Source: Trichobilharzia szidati (taxonomy: Eukaryota > Platyhelminthes > Trematoda > Strigeidida > Schistosomatidae). Taken from it: DNA of 64,000 nt. The notes under the pieces are model-generated. The model did not search any database, had not been told where the DNA came from, and saw only the letters and a program-made list of their open reading frames with translations. The translations under genes were made by a program, and so were the position numbers. This document shows, piece by piece, positions 1 to 11,134 of the stretch (position 1 is the first letter of the stretch; every line of letters starts with the position of its first letter). Where the stretch lies: contig OX235272.1 in assembly GCA_944472155.2 (NCBI GenBank), forward strand, positions 101,004,020 through 101,068,019. The letters are read 5' to 3'.

Positions 1-449
1 CTTACAATTTACACTGGTCCTGTAAAGAACGTTAAATAGGTTGCATAACTATACACGTTAGCAGATCGGTTGAGTTTGGCCGCACTGAAACCAAACTGTT
101 TAATTTTTGGCTACTTGACACGTAATGGTCACCTAATAGAGTTGACAAATGCTTTCAAGAGAATTTATAGCATTCTATCTAAAACCTCGGAAAAGATTCC
201 AACTCATCATTTGTAAACACCTGACGTTATAGAAATTGAAGAAAATAAACTTACTCTTCGCATTTAAAAAAAGCGTTGTAGCACCTTTATTTCTCTTTTG
301 GTCAAAATGAACAAAACTATTATCAGAGACTTTCATTACCCTCTTAAATCTGTTTTGCCTAGAGCTTGAGTATATACCTAATTCATCCTTTGCATTATGT
401 AACGTCTACATACCACCAAATTACCATATTTTTTTCGTTATTATTGTTT

Positions 450-1003
450 TAGGTTCGACCACGGATTGATATCAGTTAAAGAACCTTTGAAAAAAACCAC
501 GGAGTACTGAAGAGCTGTTTCGCCAGCCTAGTTTAGGACTCATCGGCAGTACGGACCCACTATCAGGGGTAGAACCCAGGGCCTTCGGGTTACAAGGCGA
601 GCACATATACCAATAATCTGATGCTCACTAGTGACTGGCTACAGGACAAAGTCGCCTGGAGTTCTACTGAGAAGTCGTCACCATTGAGGTGTCTCTAGTT
701 GGAAGTGAGGATGGAGTTTCCGCCGATAACATTGGCTGTTGCCAGTCGCGCTAAAGCAGATCACAAATTGGTAGAAGTTAGAATTCATGGATTGCCCACT
801 GAGTCGATTGGGTCCCAGTGGCTGAATGGTATACGAGCTCGCCTTGTAACCGGAAGGTCCTATCCCATGCAGTGGGTGCGTACTGCCGCTTAGTCCCAAA
901 CTAGGCCGACGAAACAGCTGTCCAGCACTCCCTTGTGGTTTTCAATCCTTCTCTAACTGATAATCAATCTATGGTCCAAACTGAAACAAACAGAATCCCT
1001 ACA
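450..1003. repeat. Family E tRNA-headed repeats, head-to-head pair
   Basis: Minus-oriented sequence at 450-615 meets a plus-oriented copy at about 617-1003. The plus copy has a tRNA-like promoter region: box A-like CCCAGTGGCTGAATGG near 815 and a degenerate box B near 860. Family hallmarks are the right-hand motifs GACGAAACAGCTG and TTCTCTAACTGAT and the tail ATCCCTACAAA. The short reading frames here are not genes. Confidence 0.7.
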
Positions 1004-1059
1004 AAATAATTCTTGAAAATTATTATTATTGGCATCTGCGTCAACTACCTCCACTTTTC

Positions 1060-1500
1060 AAGTGTTGGTTTACAGGGATTCTATTGATCCCGAATTGACT
1101 TCAGTTAGAGAACCACTGGAAGCCAAATAGTACTGGAGAGCTGAATTGCCCTGCAAACCAACCAAAATAATCTAGTGTTCACCAGTGACTGACTCCACGA
1201 TGAATTTGCTTGAAGTCCTAGTGAGAAGTCATGAACAGAAGAGTCCACCAAGGTGGGTGTGAAGGTGAATGCTCATCGATGACATTGGTCGGTGGGCACG
1301 GTACACATAATATGAATTGCCAGAAGTTAGAAAGTGGGTGAATGATCAACGAGCTCACCACATAACTCAAAGGTATTTGGTTCGATCCCTGTTACAGTGA
1401 TGGGAGCCTACTCTTGAGGGGTTTCGAACTAGGACGAAATAACAGTACTCCGTGATTTTAAGTGATTCTCTGACTGAAAGCTGGCGGTATTTCAAAACTC
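1060..1500 (+). repeat. Family E repeat, degenerate copy
   Basis: Contains the family landmarks AAGTGTTGGTTTACAGGGAT (reverse of the tail), TAGTGAGAAGTCATGAACAG, a box B-like GGTTCGATCCC near 1380, and a right part with GGACGAAATAACAGTACT. It is heavily diverged. Confidence 0.6.
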
Positions 1501-1503
1501 ATG

Positions 1504-2128
1504 GTTACTTAAATTAAACAGAATATGAATTCTGGTGTGTGGGGGAATATTAAATTAGATTGTATTTGCATAAATTAACCTTTAGAGTGGTTTTAAGAGA
1601 CGCTAGATTGTCCTCTGTTCACAAACAAATATGGGTAAATTAAGAAAGCTTGCTTCCTCTTACTCAATTCAAATATAGAAGAATAATCCGTCTTCCGAGT
1701 TCTCCCCCCACACACACACACAGACGTAGTTTGCAATTATATATTCTGTCGACTACTAAGTAAACAAAGCCCCAGAACATACCCTGAAACACTTTTTAGT
1801 CTAATGCGATAGTCGTTCATATTCTTCTCTGCATTATTCTTTCTATGAATTCATAATATCATGCTGGTAAACCACTAATCACAAGAAGGCTGAGTTCTAC
1901 AGTTACACGTGTTAATCCCTCTGAAATTGAATGTAAAATAAAAGTACAAAACGTCACAAGTACATGTATCACTTCACTGAACCATTTCAAAAGGATTACC
2001 AACGCGCTAATGTACTTTAATAAAATGTTGAAATCAATAAATTTTCTCATCTTATCTATATAAAGCAAACAAAATGAAAGAGAAGAAAATTTCAATGATA
2101 CAACAATATAAACTACACATCTACTCAC
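1504..2128. other. Intron sequence, no feature
   Basis: AT-rich intronic sequence downstream of exon 12. A short CA run lies at 1709-1722. Minus-strand frames here run across the exon 12 donor and are shadows. Confidence 0.5.
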
Positions 2129-2328
2129 CGAGTTTTCTCTGCACAGTTTACTAGAAGGTGAGCTGAACAAGTTGCTTGACCAGCAACATTCTCAGCTGTC
2201 ATTTCATACCGACCAATATCATTTAAACATGCATCATATATAATCAGGGAATATTCATTTTCAAAATGAATTAGACGAATTCTCTCACTAGGTAGATTAA
2301 GAATCTTTCCATTAAATTTCCATTGAAC
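2129..2328 (-). CDS. Exon 12: C-terminal half of Ig domain 8
   Basis: Exon of 200 nt, phase 0 in and 2 out. Acceptor CTAATCTTAAAG/GTT and donor ACTCG/GTGAGT. It continues directly from NPTPV of exon 11 as VQWKFNGKIL, giving the C-strand Trp. Then come EYSLIIYDACLNDIGRYEMT (E and F strands, Met in place of Cys) and the motif ENVAGQAT with a short G strand. The gene continues to the left, because the exon ends at a donor in phase 2. No later exon was recognised at 1-2128. Confidence 0.88.
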
Positions 2329-2904
2329 CTTTAAGATTAGAAAACACAAATGAAGAAATTAGCAACAGAAACTGTAAATTCAATTCTAGGAGAATACATG
2401 CTATCCGAAATCACTGCAGTGGAGTAACTTTTTCACCAGATAGCGCGATAGATTACTTTAGAATTTTGAAATATATTTTGAAAGTACCAGCAGGTGGTTG
2501 ACTCTAATTCTACCTTCAAGAATGCTACGACTGTCTGGTTAAAGGCAACAATTGGAGATGCTGAGAAAAGCAATTTAACCTTTGTTTGCAACTCACCTAC
2601 TCCATATACTTGTTGAAGACTCGAAGTAGGTTGTGTCATTCGTTAGTCACATCTAAAAACACTCTGATACGGGACACGATATGTATTAATACCTATGTGA
2701 CGAGCACAGAAATTCACAGAACACTCCGTATACAGTTACGCAATGATGGCTTTAGTCGTAATAAAATGAATAATGTTGTAATAAAAATAGGTGGGTGTGA
2801 CTGAGGTGCTTGTGTGGAACAAGACATCTGTTTAACCGAAATCAGGTCATATTAAACATATGATATTGAAAACAGATCACTGCTTCTGAATAAGAACTTG
2901 TATA

Positions 2905-3005
2905 TTCAAGTATTGGTTTGTAGGGATTTGGTTGATTGGTTACAGGATTTCTCTAACCAATGTCAGCTCATGATGAAATCCTGTAACCAATAGCTCGTAT
3001 AATTG
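2905..3005. repeat. Family E tail forming a short palindrome
   Basis: The tail of the family E repeat occurs twice in opposite orientation. Arms at 2934-2950 and 2974-2990 are perfect complements (ATTGGTTACAGGATTTC type) around a 23-nt loop. Confidence 0.65.
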
Positions 3006-3129
3006 TCAGTTATCAAATAATATGGAGGGGGCATAAAATCGGCAATAACAGTTTCAAAGGTTAATGCAAAGTAGTTGAAAGCAAATAGTAAGGAATCAGT
3101 TAATTTGTTTTTAGAACTGAATTCTCAAA

Positions 3130-4340
3130 GTTACATATTATCTCTTGATTTGATTAGTAGCAATATTTTTCATATTTCTGGCATGAGTGACGAGTCATTT
3201 CTATTGCACGTGTTGGGTGTGGATTCTATGAACAAAGATTCAGTAATCAACCTCTCTCTCTCTCTCTGCACCTACTTATGTTACTCTTTGGAATTTTAAC
3301 CCTCTCCCACCTTATTGTGTGGTTGTGTGTTATTGCATACAGAAGAAAGTAAACTGCACACTAGCGGCGTTTATAAAAAGCTAACGCATTCTGCTAACAA
3401 ATATTTAGACTTTAATTCATCTCATCCGTTATCTGTCTGTGAAGTTAGGCTTGGTTAAGTGTCTGTTTGACAAACCGAGCACTAGCACTAAATAATACAA
3501 GAAAAGACCTAAATGATGAAATAAAACAGACAGAAGAAGAGTTGGTGTCATATAACTATCCTATAAAATTCATTAGGAAGATCAAAAAAGGTCAAAAGCA
3601 AAATGAAGAGATAACGGTGAAACAAATAATGATAACATAAATAAGACAGAACTTAAAGCATCTCCAGTTTTACCATATTTACTATCTGAGACCCTATGTA
3701 GGATTCTCAATAAAACGGGAATTAAGGTGGCGTTCACGCCTACAAACTCACTCACTCAGGTAGGACAAGCTCTGTAGATTAACGCACCTGGCTGAACCAA
3801 TTAGTCAAAATAATGCAATTAACAAAATACCCTGCAATGACTGTGAGTTAGATGAACTTCATAGGTCAAACTGGTAGATCGAGAGTAGTCAGATTTTCTC
3901 TCACAACATTAGAATTCGGCTAAGGTTAGAATGATTGAACCCACGATGACAGATAAGTAATTTAGAAAAAAGAAGGTCAGCAATTGCATTGCATGCATGC
4001 ATGCATTACTACACAACCACACAATAGGCTGGTGGGAGAGGGTTGAAATTCTAAGAAGTAATATGGGCAGGTGCAGAGAGAGAGGTTGATCACTAATCTT
4101 TGTTCATCTAGTCTACACCAAACACTTATACCATAAATATGAAAAATATTAATTCCAATCAAATCAAGAGATAACACATAGTGGGACCATATAAACAGAG
4201 TTGGAAAGTTGTGTGAGTAACTTGATACGATTATGAGCAGTAATAAATTGTGCTGGAAATCACCTCAGTATAAATATTACTGTATAATGCTGTGAGACTT
4301 TATCAGAATAAATTTTATCTAAAAAGAATTAAAAAATTAG
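3130..4340 (+). mobile_element. Penelope-like element remnant (family D) with inverted arms
   Basis: A decayed plus-strand coding region at about 3480-3960 can be read in pieces. It includes DEIKQTEEELVSYNYPIKFI, a stretch resembling CRILNKTGIKVAF, and CNDCEL followed by a GRSRVV-like motif, as in the linker and GIY-YIG-type region of PLEs. Stops and shifts abound. The sequence at 3130-3345 reappears inverted at about 3990-4190, including the TTGATTTGATT..AATATTTTTCATATT block and the CTCTCTCT tract. Penelope-like elements are known to carry terminal repeats in direct or inverted orientation. Confidence 0.7.
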
Positions 4341-4548
4341 GTTACTAGAAAATTTGTTCAGTTTCATGGATATTGATGTATATATTGAACTAACTAACAA
4401 AATACGGAACTCAACGAAACAACACGAAGACATAATTTACCTGAATCATGCAGTGTGTTTATTCAATACATTTGGAACATGTGGATCACACAGGTAACTA
4501 TTACAGGAACTTATATGGAAATAATAAAAGTAGATTCAGTGAAAAGGC

Positions 4549-4783
4549 GTGTGCGTCGGTGGTTTAGCGGTTAGGGCGCCCAACGACCATGCACATGGTC
4601 CAGCATTCGATCCCCGGCCACCAACGCACTCCTTTACCTCGCTAAGCCAGAAATAATACTGGTGAAGAGGAAAGGTTGGGCATGAGGCTAGCAACCCCAT
4701 CCTGTAAAATAAACACTGCTACAGAAACTTCAAGCCACTAGCTTGAAACCCTATGTTCCGCTGGGAACGTGAAGGAAAAAAAA
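4549..4783 (+). mobile_element. tRNA-derived SINE, SINE-1 copy 1
   Basis: Starts GTGCGTCGGTGGTTTAGCGG, containing a pol III box A, with box B near GCATTCGATCCC. Ends in ACCCTATGTTCC(GCTG)GGAACGT plus an A run. Probable target duplication GT(G/C)AAAAGGC at 4539-4548 and 4784-4793, with one mismatch. The 3' end resembles that of family B non-LTR elements. Confidence 0.85.
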
Positions 4784-5219
4784 GTCAAAAGGCCATATCG
4801 AAGGTTAAAATAACAACGGAGATCAGTAAACTAGAGAGGGGAGATAATAGTAAATCTATCCTGGTATCAAAACGAATTTTACCAGGAAAGGTTTGATGTA
4901 ATGTCAAAGTGTTTCTGAACACATAAAGGTGATTTGAACCTCCTAATCACCAGGGCTTCCAAAACCCTTAGGATACGTGTCGAACACATTTTATAGATAG
5001 GTTTAAAAGAGGTGTAAACACCAACCTTATGTGTTGTGAAGTCCTTACTTGCAGAGATTCCTATATGGCATCAGAAGAAAATCGAATCCCGTTAACCCAT
5101 TAATGCTGAAAACATATTGCCTGGTTCCCTGGAAATACCCATTGAGTCATGAAGAAAATAAAAGACAATTAAGCGAAGAAAATTTTCTTTATCGACGAAA
5201 TCATCTTCAGAGGCTGAAA

Positions 5220-5450
5220 TTTTTTTCTTCACGTTCCCAGTGGAACATAGGTCTTCAAGCTGGTGGCTTGAAGTTTTTGTAGCAGTGTTTATTTTACAGG
5301 ATGGGGTTGCTAGCCTCATGCCCAACCTTTCCTCTTCACCAGTATTATTTCTGGCTTAGCGAGGTAAAGGAGTGCGTTGGTGGCCGGGGATCGAATGCTG
5401 GACCATGTGCATGGTCGGCGAGCGTCCTAACCGCTATGCCACCGATGCTG
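5220..5450 (-). mobile_element. tRNA-derived SINE, SINE-1 copy 2
   Basis: Reverse orientation copy of the element at 4549-4783, close enough that the two could pair as a 230-bp inverted repeat with a 440-nt spacer. The tRNA-like head lies at about 5380-5450 and the tail, with its TTCCCAGTGGAAC hairpin, at about 5230. Frames over this region are not genes. Confidence 0.85.
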
Positions 5451-5454
5451 AGTA

Positions 5455-6150
5455 GTCGTATTTATATTTACCAGAAATGTACAGATTTTAAAATAAATAA
5501 CATAACGCTGGAGACAATTCCTGAGCGTTTGAACACAGTTAAACCAGTAGATACTATTCCAAAACACACTTCAATTCTTTACTTGCATTTCGAACTTAAA
5601 AGGCCATTTACAATACTACGGATCAATATTTTTCTGTAAATTTTATAAATTTTCTGTCAACTGCCAGCTTTGCCAGTGTCGATACTCAAACAACATCAAT
5701 TTTACATAGGCGCTGTAGATGTATAAGACAATATATATATATATATATACTTGGACACTTTGTTTTTGACACACTCACGTGAATGCAAAATGGTGATGTT
5801 TCGTGCTATGCAACATAAATAAACTAACATCTTCTGTCACCAGTTTGATAATTTATTAATTCTCTGGAATTAAGCTGTCGCTGTTCACAAGACTTCATAT
5901 GAAGCTTAAATAAAAGTATTGGTTTGTTGAATAAAGTAAATGTGTTATCTATATCTAAAATATCTAATCAATGCAAAATATAAATACCTACTCCAGAATG
6001 TTCACGAGTTTTTTGAATTTTTTCTAAATGATTCGTGTAAGTGGATGCAATAGTTTATTTTTGATATTTATAAGTAAAGAGAAGTGATGACATCTAACTT
6101 CTGACTGAAAAAAGAATGAAAACAAAACACTTAGTTGCCCACTGATCCTC
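5455..6150. other. Intron sequence, no feature apart from a TA run
   Basis: AT-rich sequence with an (AT)n microsatellite at 5731-5749. Nothing else recognised. Confidence 0.5.
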
Positions 6151-6159
6151 AGAAGCTTT

Positions 6160-6535
6160 AATGACAAGGTCCCGCATCTGACCACTTCTTAGTGCAGATA
6201 TCAGTTCACCTGCTGCTGTGGAGCTAGCCAGGTACGTCAGTCGTTAGACGCGCATCCTGTCCAAGAGGATTGAAGAACACTATCCAGTATGGTTGCGAAA
6301 AGGTAATAGTGGGGCTATAAGGTGTGCGATAATTGAACACCTGGTTAACACTGATCATTCCATCTCAGCAAACGCCTCCTTCAAAGTAATCTACAGAGTC
6401 AAGAATAACCTACCAAAGGCAATACGGTTTCGTCTTCTTTGTATTGTTGAAGCTCTGGCCACTCAAATAGAAAAACCGGAGCTGTGCATACAAAAGAGAA
6501 TTACTCAACCACTTCTACTGTCATCGTAACAACTT
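6160..6535 (+). mobile_element. PLE endonuclease tail fragment
   Basis: The plus strand reads YPVWLRKGNSGAIRCAIIEH, then LVNTDHSISANASFKVIYRV and a C-terminus ending CIQKRITQPLLLSS. The preceding bases encode remnants of the Cys-rich GIY-YIG-type motif (SYV, RRIEEHYP-like). It matches the C-terminal third of the better preserved copy at 8050-8760. Only this 3' piece is left. Confidence 0.8.
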
Positions 6536-6859
6536 TGTTGATTTTGATGACTTAATTTTGTTTGTTTGCCTGTTCTTTAATTGCTTATAATTCTTTAATT
6601 GCTTGTAATTCTTGTATTCATTTAGAACTCTTACGTAATTTCGTATTCTCTACTTTGTTCCTATATGTAACCTGAGTAAAACTCAACCATCAAACTATTC
6701 ATATTATTAAATAACTCCTTTTTTTAACAACTGATCATGACTACTCATCACCTTTGTTACTACCCTAATTTCATTAACACCCAATTTTCTTGGCTGATTT
6801 TGTATTACGTAACTCCAATTATCAATCTTCACCTGTTTAGTTAAAATAACCATAACCAA

Positions 6860-7830
6860 TTGTATTTTTTGTTTGACAAACTTAATGTACACATACATGC
6901 AAAATAACATATACATTTGCGATTGTACAGCTAAGAAAATGAGTTCAAGTCTAGATAAAGTAAATGTATACACGCATACAATGGTGAAGGAGTTACGTAT
7001 AAAGTTAATAATAAGGTTAACTCCAACTGTGTACGCAAATTTGCGTGTATCTGAGGGATCAGTTACAGTGGAAGAACAGAAAGAAGGGCACACCTCCGAT
7101 TTTCTGAACATGTACCGAGAAGCCTGTGTCTCCAGCGGGGAACAAACGCTTACAATAGTGGCATTACCACACATTTCCCTGTTACGGGTCATGAGGTGGG
7201 AATCGCGAATTTCTTTAAAACTATCAAAGAAGCTCAATTCTCCTTAAGTTTGCTGAAGCAACCTTTGTTAAATCCATGAAACCCGATTAATGTTTTCAGG
7301 AAGAAGGAGCCACCAGTTTTTCCTTGATCTGCCTTGTAACTGTCTCCACTTTCTGTCTCTTTAATCCGGTTACGTAATCTTTGGCTTTAATCTCATCTGA
7401 CCCTTTTTCATATAGTGTAATTTTCTTTGTCTTCTGTTTCTATGATTTGAGTTGAACTCAGTACATTGGCATTCAATTTATCAGTCACTCATCATCTTAC
7501 GCATCTTTCGTCTTTATAACGTAACTCCTTTACCATTGTATGCATGCATACATCTTCTTTGTTTAAACTTGAACTCCGTGTCCAAGAACTATACGAGCGT
7601 AATTTTCTGAGGACTCTTTACTAAGTTCGAAACCTCCCGTCAACTGGTATCATGTAAAATTTGCAATTATGTTAAGAATTGTTATGTACATAAACTTAAT
7701 AATAATGTATTCAGGCTGTAAGCAAGCAGCTGATGTGAAGCCAATGAAATAAGCTGTTATGGTACTATATTATTTTGCCCAAACCACTGTTGTTCTTGTT
7801 TTATTCAAATTCATAAAGGGAAATAAATGT
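6860..7830 (+). mobile_element. PLE remnant with terminal region
   Basis: The DNA at 7020-7290 matches, in reverse, the PLE at 37840-38110. It encodes a broken Cys-motif region (VYANLRVSEGS.. GRTERRA-like). Sequence at about 6935-7010 returns inverted at about 7515-7590 (TTACGT..CATTGT..GTATAC block). The flank at 7690-7830 contains CTGATGTGAAGCCAATGAAA at 7730-7749. The 124- and 176-codon open frames here are chance frames in the element. Confidence 0.65.
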
Positions 7831-8049
7831 TCAAAAGAATAGACACGGAACAAAGAGTACTCTTTTCGATAAATTCATCATCAGGTTCTACAATTATATA
7901 TACATTATAATGAATGAATGAATTAGTCTTATGAACGACATTAATGTTTAAATAGCATCAAATCAATAATATTGATAAATTACAGCTGAACAGCATCAAC
8001 ATAAAATAAACTGAATGTCAGAAGAATTAGGAAAGGTAATGGTACAAAT

Positions 8050-8760
8050 TCATGAGTTTATAGTCTCTACTGAGGGCCAGGGCAGTAGTAGGGGCTGAAC
8101 TTGTTTCTTTTGGACACAGAGCGCTGGTTGTTTGAGGCGAATCACAATAGCCTCTGCTGTTTGGAGCAAGCGGTGCTTCGACGATTTTGGTAGTTTGTTA
8201 GGCACTCGGTATATTATGGAGAAGGATTCGTCTACGCTGGCTTTGTGACCGGTTTGCACCAGATGGTCTAATATCGAGCTGTTAATAGTTTTAACTACAC
8301 CTTTACTTAGCCATAGTGGGATATGTTCTCGAGCACGAAAAATCAAGTTCCTAGAGCAACGGCCAACATAACTCGCTCCACAAGTGCAGTTGAATTGATA
8401 AATACAATTTGAAGTTGCCAGTCTAGGTACTTCATCTTTCAGTCGAGGTAGCACCATCGGTCTTGTAGAGAATAAGATGTGTAGTTCGCCAGCATTAAAA
8501 GTCCTTTGAACTGCTTTTCTTAATTTCTTTGTAATTAACTCACTTGGTTGATCGCCCTTGAATTTTAGTCCTATATATAGGGGCTTCTTGTTTACAGATA
8601 GTGGGTCGTCCTTTTCGGCCTTCTTTGTCATATGTTCCTTGATAAACTTGTCAGGATAACCATTTTCAATTAAAGTATCATATACTATGTTTAATTCATC
8701 TTTAATTACTTCTTCAGAGCATGTATGAATTTTGACATTCACATTTAAGTTTAAACAGTA
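8050..8760 (-). mobile_element. PLE remnant, best preserved endonuclease tail
   Basis: An uninterrupted minus-strand frame of about 230 codons. Residues 1-105 are the helical linker (ENGYPDKFIKEHM, GDQPSELITKKLRKAVQRTF). Residues 110-150 carry the Cys-rich GIY-YIG-like core CIYQFNCTCGASYVGRCSRN, followed by RAREHIPLWLSKGV. Residues 150-230 give LDHLVQTGHKASVDESFSII and the C-terminus QKKQVQPLLLPW. The reverse transcriptase part is missing, so the copy is 5'-truncated. In Penelope-like elements this domain nicks target DNA. Confidence 0.88.
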
Positions 8761-9000
8761 TCAGAGTAAAATGTCTTTATGTCTCTCCTGAATGCTGTAG
8801 CCTGTATCATGCACCAATGCGAGACTCTTTAGAAGTACACATCCATTACAGGTGAATGGATCAATATACATCGTTAAGAAGACTGTCATACATATCGATC
8901 TCAAGTAAATACTGTTTGAAAATGTCGCAGCAAACAAATCATGCGGACAAGATCAAACAGAAGAGAAAAAAAGACATTCTGAACAAATAAATGTAAGTTA

Positions 9001-9230
9001 GTGCATCCGTGACACAACGGTAGAATGATCGCCAATCACGCAGGTCGTCTGGTGTTCGACCCACGGCTGACGGACTCCTTCACCTCCCTAAGTCAGTAAT
9101 TAGACTGGTAAAAAAGGGGAAGTTGGGCATGAGGCTAGCAACAACCCCATCTAGTAAAAATAAACACCACTGCTACCGATACTTCAAGCCTATAGCCTCA
9201 AGCCCTATGTCCCACTTAAAGGAATAAAAA
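9001..9230 (+). mobile_element. tRNA-derived SINE, SINE-1 copy 3
   Basis: The head GTGCATCCGTGACACAACGG contains a box A-like segment, and GGTGTTCGACCC is the box B. The tail is GCCCTATGTCCCACTTAAAGG plus an A run. It is flanked by a perfect 9-bp duplication TGTAAGTTA at 8992-9000 and 9233-9241, which marks a genuine retrotransposition event. Confidence 0.9.
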
Positions 9231-9349
9231 ACTGTAAGTTATGAAAACAGTAGGCATTTAAGGTACAATTTACAATTTCCCACGATATAGAGTAATGAGA
9301 ATTAAACATTTTTAAAATAAATCTTTAATAAAAATTTTAATATGCTTAC

Positions 9350-9802
9350 CACAGGTGTAGGATTCCCTTTCAACGAACATCTTAAACAAACCGTCTCTCC
9401 GCTAGTCACAGTTTTGTCTGTAAACATGGAAATGAATTCAGGTGGTTGTTCCAGCTTAGAATCATTTCTTAAAATTACTTGGTTTGATTTATTCTCCAGA
9501 GAATTCAATCGACTTTCGAAATTTCTCTCAACTGGTAGTTCTTCAACTGGTGTTTCTTGTGTAAAAACTAATGAATTGCCTGACTGTAATTGCCTAACTG
9601 ATGGTTTTAAATTAATAATTGTTTCACTAGTTTTTGTTTTAATTTCTTGATTCAAATGACCATTCAACTGTTCTGTTACAAACAGTTGACAAGATTTAAC
9701 TAGTAAGCCTTGTGAATTGTACCATATTAAATCCCATGTACCAGAATGCAACTTGGTCACCCTTGGAAGAGTCAGTCGATATATTCCATCTACCTGAGAC
9801 AC
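9350..9802 (-). CDS. Exon 11: end of Ig domain 7, linker, start of Ig domain 8
   Basis: Exon of 453 nt (151 codons), phase 0-0. Acceptor ACTTATAG/GTG; a second AG nine bases further in (start at 9793) is equally in frame. It completes domain 7 with GIYRLTLPRVTKLHSGTWDL and VKSCQLFVTEQ. A linker of about 60 polar residues follows, then domain 8 begins with PPEFISMFTDKTVTSGETVC and LRCSLKGNPTPV. Donor CCTGTG/GTAAGC. Both half-domains join neatly to exons 10 and 12. Confidence 0.88.
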
Positions 9803-9809
9803 CTATAAG

Positions 9810-10665
9810 TTGATTATTTAAAAAAAAAGAAAATAGACGGTTAATTTAAAAAGAACCCGCATCTAAATTGAACAGATCGCTACGCACCAACCAGAGATAA
9901 AGTACATTACGCCTCAATCATATAAATATATGTATATTCCTCTAAAATTAGATTTTTTTTCATTTGAAAATAACAGTTCGCGATAAAAGTTTCACCACAG
10001 TTCCATTACAGATCACAAAACTTATTCTGTTTTCACCCTAAATGGTAAGCAAACAGCAAGCGATACAGCTTGATGATAGACACGAATGGTTTATAATAGT
10101 AGTACTTGTAGTATTAGAGAGCCGAACTATTTCAAGCCACTCAAAGAACGAATAACGCTGTCCTGTGTTGAGATGTTCTATTTGTCCTCATTTAAACCAC
10201 TCTGATCTACAATCTTGAGGAAATCTATTTTCTCCTCGTTGAAATGTTAAACCTTCACACTTTATTCGTATTGTGAATATGAAGTATAAACTTTTACAGC
10301 GATGAAAAGTTTTTTTTCACTTTCTGAATATTCGCGACACAAATCCTGAAAAATTTAAGTGGTATATGTGTTACTCTCCTGTGAATCCATTCGAACGAAT
10401 TCAACTGACAGCAGTTAATTCTGTCGAGTATACAATGACGCTTTGTTGATCAATTGAATGATCCTTGAGATACATGGTGTGTAAGTGTCATCTGAGAAAT
10501 TGAATTCTATTTCGGGAAAACCTTAAAACGTATAGAAATTCTTTTTACACAAAGCAAGCAATTATGTGAACTTTTCTTCCCGAGCAACCCATTTATAAGA
10601 AGTATTGCTTCCTTCATAATAATAACCTACACTGTTAATTCAATGTTTAATCGTAATTATTACTA
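9810..10665. other. Intron sequence, no feature
   Basis: Intronic AT-rich sequence between exons 10 and 11. Nothing recognised. Confidence 0.45.
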
Positions 10666-10675
10666 TTTCTTTTAA

Positions 10676-10985
10676 TTCCTAGGGGAACATAGGGCTTCAG
10701 CCACATTTCTCCATTGCCTTCGATTCTCTGCCAACGTTTTCACCTGGCTCCACATCTGTCAACATACCCACCTCAATGAAGCTGAAGTAGACAAGTGACT
10801 GCATTTCCAAGCTCTGTTCAATGATGATCCGTGGTGTTGCGATTTGATCGATGTATGATTTGTTCCCACTGAATCCAGCCTTTTCCAGTCGAAGTTTTTC
10901 ATCCAGAGTGGCGTGTTTGATTCTCTCCAGGACGATGCGGCTTAGTATTTTGCTTGGGATAGACAGGAGCATAATGCCGCGCCGG
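10676..10985 (-). mobile_element. Family B non-LTR element, internally deleted
   Basis: The minus strand reads a reverse-transcriptase fragment (LLSIPSKILSRIVLERIKHA, EKAGFSGNKSYIDQIATPRI). After about 60 codons it jumps straight to the element's extreme 3' end (ENVGRESKAMEKCG frame and the tail CCCTATGTTCCCCTAGG). Other copies have more than 1.5 kb between these parts. Confidence 0.8.
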
Positions 10986-11134
10986 TAATTATAACTGCTA
11001 ATAGTTTAGGTCAGAATTACTGTTATGATTACTGTCAGTGTTACTGTTCACAAGTGGTGTTTGGATTTTCACAGAGTACACAGTTTCCGGAAATATCATA
11101 TACATGAGAATGAACAGCCCCTAAATTTGTTGAA

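Noticed and set aside
1859..2170. 103-codon minus frame
   Set aside because: It overlaps exon 12 in a different frame and extends into the intron; hydrophobic composition from AT-rich sequence. A shadow.
5092..5639. Several 77-112 codon frames
   Set aside because: They run across a reversed SINE-1 copy and its flanks; no conservation with the other SINE copies.
6707..7237. 176-codon minus frame
   Set aside because: Lies on the wrong strand of a PLE remnant. The matching DNA at 37840-38110 is read on the other strand as the endonuclease region.
7855..7895. Hammerhead-like CCTGATGATGAATTTATCGA on the minus strand
   Set aside because: CTGATGA and GAAA boxes are present, but the intervening bases cannot form stem II. 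The same position in the PLE at 50000-50030 has lost the core.
9342..9650. 102-codon plus frame
   Set aside because: Exact antisense shadow of exon 11, which has splice-site and domain support.
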